33,003 nt of DNA from NCBI GenBank assembly GCA_902530685.1, contig CACAAZ010000015.1, forward strand, positions 1 to 33,003, given 5' to 3'. Source of the DNA: an uncultured Alphaproteobacteria bacterium. Its GTDB lineage: Bacteria > Pseudomonadota > Alphaproteobacteria > HIMB59 > GCA-002718135. The notes under the pieces are model-generated. The model made no database searches. It worked only from the letters and a program-made list of their open reading frames with translations, and was not told the origin of the DNA. The position numbers and the translations under genes were made by a program. Shown here one piece after another: positions 1 to 7,051 of the stretch; within the stretch, counting starts at the first letter, position 1, and every line of letters begins with the position of its first letter.

Positions 1-1
1 C

Positions 2-589
2 ATAGATAGAGATTGTAATAAATGCCAAAAAAATAAAGATATAGAAATAGAACCAATACCTCTTGCTAATAAAATCCCTCCTATAGGTACAAAAGCCCAG
101 CATATATGTATCCCTGAGGAGAAAAAATATGGAAAAGGAATTATATCAATTCCCCATACTCTAAATGGGATGATCTATGGTGCTAAAACAACTAAGTGTT
201 CAAGACAAATAATCAAACATGATGGAATTGATAATCCTCCTATGCTTTTTGCAGGATGTTCTGGTAGTCCAGTTGTATATAGTGAGTGTGGTAGAAATGT
301 TATTCACGGATTGCATGGCAATGGTATGGATGAGGATAAAATTATGTACGAAATTTTACAACTCGTTCAAACTCAAAAAAAATGGTTGCAATCTCAAATA
401 TACGAATGGACTGGCAGAACAGATATGCTAGATGCTTGTGATCCATCTGGTAGAAGATCTTTTATGTCAGATCAAAAATTTGATATAGCTCAAAATGATT
501 GTCAAAAAAAACGAATTAAAGATAATGAATTTTATCCTTGTGAAATTATTAACTTAGATAATGCAATAAATTTTCCTTGGATGAATTAA
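2..589 (+). CDS. Trypsin-like serine protease, 5'-truncated C-terminal part
   Basis: The reading frame is open from the first full codon of the window, so the gene begins upstream and only about 195 C-terminal residues are visible. The ATG at 170 is internal, not the start. The visible part contains FAGCSGSPVV, which matches the G-x-S-G-x-P signature around the nucleophilic serine of chymotrypsin-fold (S1-like) proteases. The catalytic His and Asp would lie upstream and cannot be checked. About 90 residues follow the serine motif; they are Cys- and Asp-containing and match nothing I recognise. The signal peptide, if any, is outside the window. The gene precedes a small DUF1737 gene by 16 bases, so the two may be cotranscribed. 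The serine motif is convincing; the substrate and exact family are unknown. Confidence 0.6.
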   Translation: MDRDCNKCQKNKDIEIEPIPLANKIPPIGTKAQHICIPEEKKYGKGIISIPHTLNGMIYGAKTTKCSRQIIKHDGIDNPPMLFAGCSGSPVVYSECGRNVIHGLHGNGMDEDKIMYEILQLVQTQKKWLQSQIYEWTGRTDMLDACDPSGRRSFMSDQKFDIAQNDCQKKRIKDNEFYPCEIINLDNAINFPWMN

Positions 590-605
590 CTGGTAAGGAG
601 ATTAA

Positions 606-809
606 ATGAAAGGTTATAGATTTATTACAGATGATGATACTGTTGATTTTTGTCAAAGAGTAACAGAGGCACTCTCTAATGGATGGAAATTACATGGTGA
701 GCCTAAAATGACTTATGATGAAAAAAGGAAAATTATGAGATGTGGGCAAGCAGTAGTGAAAAATAGTAGCAAAAAATATAAAAAAGGTATGAATTTAGCT
801 AGTATCTGA
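606..809 (+). CDS. DUF1737 family small protein
   Basis: A 67-residue protein that starts MKGYRFITDDD and includes a stretch like NEAL-x-x-GW-x-x-HG (here EALSNGWKLHGEP), followed by a short segment ending in QAVVK. This layout is that of the small DUF1737 family, whose members are about 60-70 residues and have no established biochemical function. A ribosome binding site (AAGGAG, 595-600) lies six bases before the ATG, which supports this start. The C-terminal 18 residues are lysine-rich. It follows the protease gene by 16 bases on the same strand. I am fairly sure of the family and make no functional claim. Confidence 0.65.
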   Translation: MKGYRFITDDDTVDFCQRVTEALSNGWKLHGEPKMTYDEKRKIMRCGQAVVKNSSKKYKKGMNLASI

Positions 810-817
810 ATTTAAAA

Positions 818-846
818 TTGTTATTTTTTGATAATAATAGTAAACT
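818..846 (+). promoter_or_regulatory. Candidate sigma70 promoter, possibly giving a leaderless mRNA
   Basis: TTGTTA at 818-823 and TAAACT at 841-846 are separated by 17 bases and match four of six consensus positions each. Transcription would begin at about 852-853, which is the ATG of the next gene. That gene has no visible Shine-Dalgarno sequence, so a leaderless transcript is possible. In such AT-rich DNA matches of this quality also occur by chance; a second -10-like box (GATAAT, 830-835) is nearby. Confidence 0.3.
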
Positions 847-851
847 AAGTT

Positions 852-1703
852 ATGCGGTTCCTCCAAGTATTACTGATATCAATTCTTCTTGTATTTCCAC
901 AAGCCAATATGTTTGCATTCAATGAGCCTTTTTACAAAAATATTGATTACTCAAATATAGATTTTATTGGAATAGTAAAAAATAAGGGTAAGGGAGAATA
1001 TAAAATCAGAACAGTTCAGCCTTTAAATATTAATGAGAAAAGTGGTGATACAATTTTCATTCAGGGTATGATTGGAAATTTTGATCAATTCGGTAAATAT
1101 CGAATTGGCACTAACCTTGGACTTGGTTTTAGGAACTTTAGTGATGATAATACTAAAATGTATGGTTACAATTTTTTTTATGATAGCGAACCAGATCCTG
1201 GACACCACAGATTAGGTTTAGGATTAGAACTAAAACAGTCCAGATTTGGAATTTCAAATAATTATTACAAAGGTTTGACGGGTAAAAAATCTTATGGTGC
1301 AAGTGGTATGGAAGAAGAGGTCCTAGATGGTGTTGATATCATTGTATCAGGCTTAATTCCAAGATTTGAATGGATTGAAACAGATTTAAGTTATGCTTAT
1401 TGGGACTCTGTAGCATCAAGTGATTTATACGAAATTAAATTAGGTTTAAATTTTAGTTTAAATGATTATCTTACTCTAAACCTTAAAGCTGAAGATGATA
1501 ATAAGAACTCAACAACATACAACGCTGGTATAAGCATTAATTTTGGTGGAAAAAAATCTACCAAAGTGACGTTATCTGGTAGTAATCAAAATATAGTTGC
1601 AGAAGATATGAGAGCTTATAATTTAATTCCTGTGAAGAGATCAGAAAAATTAACACTTGAACAAACTGGTGGTTTTTCTGTGAAAGTTAAAAAGTCTGGT
1701 TAA
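852..1703 (+). CDS. Inverse-autotransporter-type outer-membrane beta-barrel protein
   Basis: A 283-residue protein with an N-terminal signal peptide (hydrophobic stretch to about residue 22, MFAFNEP). Residues about 60-235 resemble the intimin/invasin beta-domain: a TNLGLGFR strand, a GYNFFYD strand followed by HRLGLGLEL, then an NNYYKGLTG segment, and repeated alternating polar/hydrophobic strands ending in NAGISINFGG. In the known family this barrel sits in the outer membrane and exports a long C-terminal passenger of Ig-like repeats. Here only about 45 residues follow the barrel, so no passenger is attached. No Shine-Dalgarno is visible. The stop codon is directly followed by the ATG of a second secreted protein (TAA-ATG, no gap), so the two are very likely cotranscribed and may act together. 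The barrel family is well supported; the role is unknown. Confidence 0.7.
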   Translation: MRFLQVLLISILLVFPQANMFAFNEPFYKNIDYSNIDFIGIVKNKGKGEYKIRTVQPLNINEKSGDTIFIQGMIGNFDQFGKYRIGTNLGLGFRNFSDDNTKMYGYNFFYDSEPDPGHHRLGLGLELKQSRFGISNNYYKGLTGKKSYGASGMEEEVLDGVDIIVSGLIPRFEWIETDLSYAYWDSVASSDLYEIKLGLNFSLNDYLTLNLKAEDDNKNSTTYNAGISINFGGKKSTKVTLSGSNQNIVAEDMRAYNLIPVKRSEKLTLEQTGGFSVKVKKSG

Positions 1704-2552
1704 ATGAAAATTCTCTCATTAATTTTTTTTATTTTAATTTTTTTATCAGGATATAATTTTACCTTTGCAGCAGCGTGTTCAGCTGATTCAGGTTCTGATT
1801 TTGATTGTTGTCAGGCAAATGGATCAACATCGGGAACTAAGAAAACATTATCAAACACAGATGAATCAACTAGAAAATGCTCATGGCCTGCAGATAGTAC
1901 TTTTCAATTTACAATAAAAAAATTTGGATTATTACCAAAAGGAGGAACAGAGGCAGATATAGTTTATAGAGGATCTTCAACTGTTTTTAATGCAGGATCA
2001 TTAGATGCAGGTGCAACAATGGGAAATTTTTTAGCAGGTGCTAATTTTCCAGCAGGTACTTATGAAGCAATGATACCGGAGCTAGCACTAAGTGAAACGG
2101 TAAAATCAGCAACGGCACCAACTATTACGTATAGTGGAACAAATTATACGTGTTCAACAAATTCTGTGACACATTTACAACTGCCTGGTGAATCAGATGA
2201 CTACATGTGTGCTGGACAATCTACAATATCAGTTGATGAAGATGGCGATGGTAGTAATGATTACAATGTATCTGCTGGAACATTTAGAAGTGATTATGGT
2301 CCTGGAGGAGAAGTCTGCTTCTTAGACGAAGATGGTGACGGTGATGCTGATACAATGAGGATTTTTGATAATCAACTTGGAGACATAATTATATCTTCCA
2401 CAACAACCTATTCGATATCATTTAATTTTAATACTTCAGATGGTGTACTTTATAGTGTCTTTGATGATTACGGTTTTGGTGATGTTTCAAGCCCAGTTGC
2501 TTGCACAGCCGTTGATGTTGGCGACCTAGATGTTACTTTAACTAAAGAGTAA
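1704..2552 (+). CDS. Secreted cysteine-rich protein with two DxDxDG calcium-loop motifs
   Basis: A 282-residue protein with a clear signal peptide (hydrophobic residues 4-22, likely cleavage after TFA, residue 21-22). There is a Cys at 25 but the preceding AAA is not a good lipobox, so a soluble or surface-located product is more likely than a lipoprotein. Eight cysteines (25, 35, 36, 59, 150, 169, 205, 267) suggest disulfides. Two loops, DEDGDGSND (178-186) and DEDGDGDAD (208-216), have the D-x-D-x-D-G pattern of EF-hand, dockerin and thrombospondin-3 calcium sites. The rest is Ser/Thr/Gly-rich and beta-like, ending VGDLDVTLTKE. I recognise no named family. It starts immediately after the stop of the outer-membrane barrel gene, so it could be a partner or cargo of that barrel; this is inference. 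Its stop abuts the stop of the convergent hydrolase gene. Confidence 0.6.
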   Translation: MKILSLIFFILIFLSGYNFTFAAACSADSGSDFDCCQANGSTSGTKKTLSNTDESTRKCSWPADSTFQFTIKKFGLLPKGGTEADIVYRGSSTVFNAGSLDAGATMGNFLAGANFPAGTYEAMIPELALSETVKSATAPTITYSGTNYTCSTNSVTHLQLPGESDDYMCAGQSTISVDEDGDGSNDYNVSAGTFRSDYGPGGEVCFLDEDGDGDADTMRIFDNQLGDIIISSTTTYSISFNFNTSDGVLYSVFDDYGFGDVSSPVACTAVDVGDLDVTLTKE

Positions 2553-3515
2553 CTAATTAAAAATTTTGTTTAAATAATCTACTATATAATTGTTTTTTTT
2601 CTCCCATTTAGTAAAACAACTATCATTTTCTGGAATAATAGGAAATATGTGAGCTTTGTATTTACCACCAAGAGGAAACTCACATCCAAAATCTGTGTAA
2701 TTAATTGTCTGGACTTTATTCATTTTTGTTAAAAAAGATAAAGTTGTACTATCTTCTAATCCATCATCATCATGAATAAATACTAAGGATTTAATCTCAG
2801 AAAATTTCAACATTTCTTTTTCCCAATTGTCTCTCAAAACTTGACGTGGTGGATAAGCATTTTTAGATAATTTACCCTGATAAGCGGCGGGGTTGAATAT
2901 AATACTACCATTAATTTTGTCAGGAAAGTGTGCTGTTAAATAAAATGATAAAAAACCACCTGCAGATAACCCAGATAGAATAATATTATCGTAACCTTTC
3001 TCTATAAGATTATCAATTGTATCTATTACAACTTGTCTTCTTAAATGTTGTTGAACTTTGTCATACAATTTTATTCCATCGTAATCAATAAGATCAATAA
3101 AACCATTGGGGTTACCTTCACTCTCAAAAAGTTTATGTACTCTATCAAAATGATGGTCACCAAGTCCTCTCACACCTGAACACATACGGTATATTCTTAT
3201 TGTCATATTGTTTATTTTTTTATTATGTAAACTGGAAATAACTTCAGGAATTCTCCCTGCTCCTTTAATGCACTCTTCTCTTCTCTGTTCTGGGGTATAT
3301 GAACCATGATTATAGATAATGATAATAGTATTTTTTTTATCCAAAATTGTTTCCTCATCATATGGTTTTAATTCGTTATCTATGAAACCACTTATTTTAG
3401 ACAGTTTATCAATATCTTTCTTAAGTCTTTTTTCAAATTTAGTTTCTTTAGAAAATAATTGATTAGAGATGCTAATGATAAAAATAAGGATTAATGTAAT
3501 TACTGTTTTATGCAT
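2553..3515 (-). CDS. Exported alpha/beta hydrolase, paralogue A
   Basis: A 320-residue protein with an N-terminal signal sequence (hydrophobic residues 5-20). The alpha/beta-hydrolase features are an oxyanion-type NHGS loop (residues 69-72), the nucleophile elbow G-L-S-A-G-G with Ser184, an acidic cluster HDDD (248-251) after a hydrophobic strand, and a late His289 (KAHIFP). These can form a Ser-Asp-His triad. A motif R-M-C-S-G-V-R-G (residues 109-116) is shared with the upstream paralogue and is not one I know from standard families. The start codon overlaps the stop of the upstream paralogue by one base (TAATG), which indicates translational coupling. The substrate is unknown; an exported esterase or depolymerase-like role is possible. 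The fold is well supported. Confidence 0.6.
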   Translation of the reverse strand: MHKTVITLILIFIISISNQLFSKETKFEKRLKKDIDKLSKISGFIDNELKPYDEETILDKKNTIIIIYNHGSYTPEQRREECIKGAGRIPEVISSLHNKKINNMTIRIYRMCSGVRGLGDHHFDRVHKLFESEGNPNGFIDLIDYDGIKLYDKVQQHLRRQVVIDTIDNLIEKGYDNIILSGLSAGGFLSFYLTAHFPDKINGSIIFNPAAYQGKLSKNAYPPRQVLRDNWEKEMLKFSEIKSLVFIHDDDGLEDSTTLSFLTKMNKVQTINYTDFGCEFPLGGKYKAHIFPIIPENDSCFTKWEKKNNYIVDYLNKIFN

Positions 3516-4462
3516 TAAAAAATACTCTTTAAGTAATTTAAAATAAATTCATTTTGATTTTCATATTCTACAAAACAACTAGATTGGGGTATAGCGTGTC
3601 CAGCTTCTTTGGGCATGGTTTTATTTACATCAGCCCAAGTACAATCAGTTGCTTTTAATTCGCTATAATCAATCATATTAATTTCATTGAAATTGTATAA
3701 AAAAGAGAGAGTTTCCGGTGTTTCAAATTCATCATTTTTATGGACAAATACTAAAGCATTTAAAGTATCAGTTTTTTTTAGCTGATTAATTTGCTCTTCT
3801 CTAAAAAACCCCCAGTTTGGAAGTGCTTTATTCCACTCTTGTTTAGGGCCAGCAAATGCAGGATTGAATGCTATAGCGCCTTTAAACTTGTCAGGATATC
3901 GAGACATTAAATTTAAAGAGGCCCAACCTCCTGCAGAATAACCACCTATAACAATATTATAAAAACCTTTCTCAATAAATTTTTCTACCTCATTAATAAT
4001 TATATTTTGCCGCTTTTGTTGTTTTAATTCAGAATAATTGTCAATTTTTTTTCCTTTTTTTATTAAATTTAATATCTCGTCCTGTTCTTTACCACTCATA
4101 CCTTTAACTCCTGAACAAAGTCTAAAAATTTTAATTTCAAGATTTTTAATTTGTTTATTATGAAATTGTAATATAGCTGGGGATACAGCTCCATCCCACG
4201 TATAACCAAATTTTGGTTTTTTTTTACATTTATCTGTTTTAGTATCTTGTCCACTTCCATGATTCCAAATTAATAGTAATGTATTTTCTTTATCAGTAAT
4301 TAAATCAGGTGCATATGGAATGCCTTTGTCATCCATAAAAGAATTGTTTTTAGAAATTTTTTTTAGACCTTTGTAATCTGCAAAAGAATAATTTGAAAAA
4401 AAGGATATTAATAAAATGAGTGTTATTCTTAGAAAGAAACTATATATGGATTGCTCTACCAT
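3515..4462 (-). CDS. Exported alpha/beta hydrolase, paralogue B
   Basis: A 315-residue protein with a signal peptide (hydrophobic residues 8-28, SFA then DYKG). It is clearly a paralogue of the following gene: both share NHGS (here 67-70), R-L-C-S-G-V-K-G (residues 114-121), the IEKGFYNIVI strand, G-Y-S-A-G-G with nucleophile Ser176, PDKFKGAIAFNPA, an Asp candidate in HKND (Asp244) and a late His289 (AGHAIP). Cysteines before the last His and after it also align between the copies. The ATG at 4462 lies 23 bases inside the 3' end of lpdA; no other in-frame ATG precedes the signal peptide, so this start is favoured. The pair may therefore be the tail of the TCA operon. Substrate unknown; the fold and tandem duplication are certain from the sequence, the enzymatic role is inferred. 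Confidence 0.6.
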   Translation of the reverse strand: MVEQSIYSFFLRITLILLISFFSNYSFADYKGLKKISKNNSFMDDKGIPYAPDLITDKENTLLLIWNHGSGQDTKTDKCKKKPKFGYTWDGAVSPAILQFHNKQIKNLEIKIFRLCSGVKGMSGKEQDEILNLIKKGKKIDNYSELKQQKRQNIIINEVEKFIEKGFYNIVIGGYSAGGWASLNLMSRYPDKFKGAIAFNPAFAGPKQEWNKALPNWGFFREEQINQLKKTDTLNALVFVHKNDEFETPETLSFLYNFNEINMIDYSELKATDCTWADVNKTMPKEAGHAIPQSSCFVEYENQNEFILNYLKSIF

Positions 4463-5837
4463 CTACACTTAAAGCTGCTTCTTTTACTGCTTCACTAGTT
4501 GTAGGATGAGCATGACAAACTCTAGCGATATCTTCTGCACTTCCTCCAAATTCAATAGTAGTAACTATCTCTGCAATGAGCTGGCCTGCATCATGACCAA
4601 TTATATGAGCACCCAAAATTTTATCCGTTTTTTTATCAACTAAAATTTTAACAAACCCTTCTGATGCAGAGGTAGTTAAAGCACGACCGTTTGCCATAAA
4701 AGGAAATTTTCCAACCTTGAAGTCTTTCATTTCTAGCTTAAGTTGTTCTTCTGTTTTTCCTACTGATGCAATCTCTGGGTTGGTATAGACAATTGCTGGT
4801 ATAGCATCATAGTTTATATGAGGTTTTTGACCGTTTATAAATTCAACGCAAGCTACTCCTTCTTCTTCGGCTTTGTGTGCTAGCATTGGTCCAGGTGCTA
4901 CATCGCCAATCGCGAAGATTCCTTCAACGGAAGTTTGAAAGTTATTTTTAATTTCAATGGATTTTTTTTCGGTTAATTTAATACCAATTTTTTCGAGACC
5001 CAGTCCCTCTGTGTTTGGTTTTCTTCCTACTGACATTAAAACTATTTCAAAGTTTTCTTTTATTTTCTTTTTATCTGATGTTTCCATTTCTACATCTACA
5101 CCAGACTTACTAGATTTTGCAGAACTCACTTTATGAGATAATTTAAATTCTAATCCTTGTTTAGTTAACATTTTCATAAACTCTTTTGCGATTTCACCAT
5201 CCATAGTTGGAACAATTCTGTCAAGAGCTTCAACGACTGTTACCTTTGAACCTAATCTATTCCATACTGAACCCATCTCTAATCCAATATATCCACCACC
5301 AATAACTAGGAGTGATTTTGGTATTTTAGATAGAGAAAGAGCACCCGTTGAAGATACTATTTGTTTTTCATCGACAGGAATATTTAGTATCTCAGTCGAA
5401 GATGATCCTGTTGCGATTATAAAATTTTTAGCACTAGCAGTTATTTCATTTTTTCCATTTGTAATAGAAATAGTATTTTTATCTACAAATGAAGCCGTGC
5501 CCGGAATATGAGTTATTTTATTTTTCTTAAATAAAAAACCAATCCCTGTTGTGAGCTTTTTTACAATCTTTGTTTTTCGATCCATCAAAACATTTAAATC
5601 TAAATCTATCTTTGATGTTTTTATGCCATGTTCTGCAGCATGATTTAAGATTTCAACAAATTTTTCAGATGAATTTAATAATGCTTTAGAAGGTATGCAT
5701 CCAATGTTCAAACAAGTTCCACCAAGTGATGGCTCTTTTTCTATACAAGCAACCTTCATTCCGAGTTGAGCTGCTCTGATTGCAGCTACATATCCACCGG
5801 GTCCCGCACCAATTACTATTAAATCAAAATCTTCCAT
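4440..5837 (-). CDS. lpdA: Dihydrolipoyl dehydrogenase (E3 of 2-oxoglutarate dehydrogenase)
   Basis: This flavoenzyme reoxidises dihydrolipoyl groups on E2 and passes electrons to NAD. The 465 residues show, in order: the FAD-binding GAGPGGYVAA motif (residues 10-19), the redox disulfide GGTCLNIGCIPSK with Cys42 and Cys47, the NAD-binding GGGYIGLEMG motif, the second FAD motif AIGDVAPGPMLAHKA, and the C-terminal HAHPTTSEA with the catalytic His that completes the partner subunit's active site. Length and layout are normal. It lies one base downstream of sucB, so it belongs to the 2-oxoglutarate dehydrogenase complex, although alphaproteobacteria may share E3 with the pyruvate complex. The next gene, a hydrolase, begins within its last 23 bases. 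Confidence 0.96.
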   Translation of the reverse strand: MEDFDLIVIGAGPGGYVAAIRAAQLGMKVACIEKEPSLGGTCLNIGCIPSKALLNSSEKFVEILNHAAEHGIKTSKIDLDLNVLMDRKTKIVKKLTTGIGFLFKKNKITHIPGTASFVDKNTISITNGKNEITASAKNFIIATGSSSTEILNIPVDEKQIVSSTGALSLSKIPKSLLVIGGGYIGLEMGSVWNRLGSKVTVVEALDRIVPTMDGEIAKEFMKMLTKQGLEFKLSHKVSSAKSSKSGVDVEMETSDKKKIKENFEIVLMSVGRKPNTEGLGLEKIGIKLTEKKSIEIKNNFQTSVEGIFAIGDVAPGPMLAHKAEEEGVACVEFINGQKPHINYDAIPAIVYTNPEIASVGKTEEQLKLEMKDFKVGKFPFMANGRALTTSASEGFVKILVDKKTDKILGAHIIGHDAGQLIAEIVTTIEFGGSAEDIARVCHAHPTTSEAVKEAALSVDGRAIHI

Positions 5838-5838
5838 T

Positions 5839-7020
5839 TTATATTCCTAATACTAATTCGGATGGATCTTCTAGAAGTTCCTTCACCTTTACTAAAAATC
5901 CAACGCTTTCTTTACCATCAATAATTCTGTGATCATAACTTAATGCAACATACATCATTGGCCTAATTACTATTTCATCTTTTACAACTACTGCTCTTTT
6001 TTGAATATTATGCATCCCTAAAATTCCAGATTGAGGTCTATTGATTATTGGGGTACTTAGCATTGATCCGTAAACGCCACCATTTGAAATTGTAAAAGTT
6101 CCACCAGTCAAATCGTCCATGGTCAATGTTCCGTCTTTGGCTTTTGTACTAAGATCAATAATTTTAGTTTCTATTTCTCCAAAACTCAATTGATCTGCGT
6201 CTTTAAGTATTGGTACAACTAATCCTTTTTCAGTTCCAACAGCTATACCTACATCAAAATGGTTTTTATAAATTATATTTTCATCTTTGATTTCTGCATT
6301 TACAGCTGGATATTCTTGCAAACTTTTTACTACAGCTTTTACAAAAAATGACATAAAACCTAATTTGACATCATACCGACTTTGAAATTCTTGATTTTTT
6401 GATTTTCTAATTTCCATTACTTTGGACATATCAATTTCATTAAAAGTTGTAAGTATGGCTGCTGTATTTTGAGCCTCCTTTAAGCGTTTAGATATTGTCT
6501 GTCTAATTTTAGACATTTTAACAACTTCTTCTCTTTCACCTTTGTTAGTGGTTGTATTATTTGAAGAAGAAAGATGAGAAACTACATCTTCTTTATTAAT
6601 TCTTCCATCAGAACGTGATGAAGTAACATCTTCTAGTTTAATATTATTTTCCTCAGCAATTTTTCTTGCAGATGGTGAAGATTTGACAGGTGAGGATTTT
6701 GTTTCAACCTTAATTTCTTTTACCTCTTTTTTTACTTTTTCTTCTTTAGTTTCAGTTTCTTTAGGAGTTGGTTTTTTGCCTTTTGATTCATCTAAGATTC
6801 CTAAAATACCACCAATTTCAACATCAGTTCCTTCAGAAACTTTTATTGCTTTTAAAGATCCTGCATGAGGCGCTGGTACTTCAACTGTAATTTTGTCTGT
6901 TTCAATTTCAACTAAAGGTTCATCTGCTTCAAAATTATCGCCAATATTCTTAAGCCATTTTGAAACAGTTGCTTCAGTAATTGACTCTCCAAGTGTTGGA
7001 ACTATTAATTCAGTACTCAT
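5839..7020 (-). CDS. sucB: Dihydrolipoyl succinyltransferase (E2 of 2-oxoglutarate dehydrogenase)
   Basis: The E2 core transfers the succinyl group from the lipoyl arm to CoA. The 393 residues contain an N-terminal lipoyl domain (about 1-75) with the lipoylated Lys43 in [11 protein letters not shown], a charged Lys/Glu-rich linker, a peripheral E3/E1-binding domain (about 117-155, [13 protein letters not shown]), and a C-terminal catalytic acyltransferase domain ending with the active-site SYDHRIIDG motif and [13 protein letters not shown] single lipoyl domain and this length are typical of SucB rather than pyruvate-complex E2. It sits between sucA and lpdA in one operon, 31 bases downstream of sucA. 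Confidence 0.96.
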   Translation of the reverse strand: MSTELIVPTLGESITEATVSKWLKNIGDNFEADEPLVEIETDKITVEVPAPHAGSLKAIKVSEGTDVEIGGILGILDESKGKKPTPKETETKEEKVKKEVKEIKVETKSSPVKSSPSARKIAEENNIKLEDVTSSRSDGRINKEDVVSHLSSSNNTTTNKGEREEVVKMSKIRQTISKRLKEAQNTAAILTTFNEIDMSKVMEIRKSKNQEFQSRYDVKLGFMSFFVKAVVKSLQEYPAVNAEIKDENIIYKNHFDVGIAVGTEKGLVVPILKDADQLSFGEIETKIIDLSTKAKDGTLTMDDLTGGTFTISNGGVYGSMLSTPIINRPQSGILGMHNIQKRAVVVKDEIVIRPMMYVALSYDHRIIDGKESVGFLVKVKELLEDPSELVLGI

Positions 7021-7051
7021 TAATTAAATGCTTAATAACATTTAAATCAAT

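Noticed and set aside
219-431. Second plus-strand ORF overlapping the protease gene
   Set aside because: It is in another frame of the protease gene, which carries the recognisable serine-protease motif.
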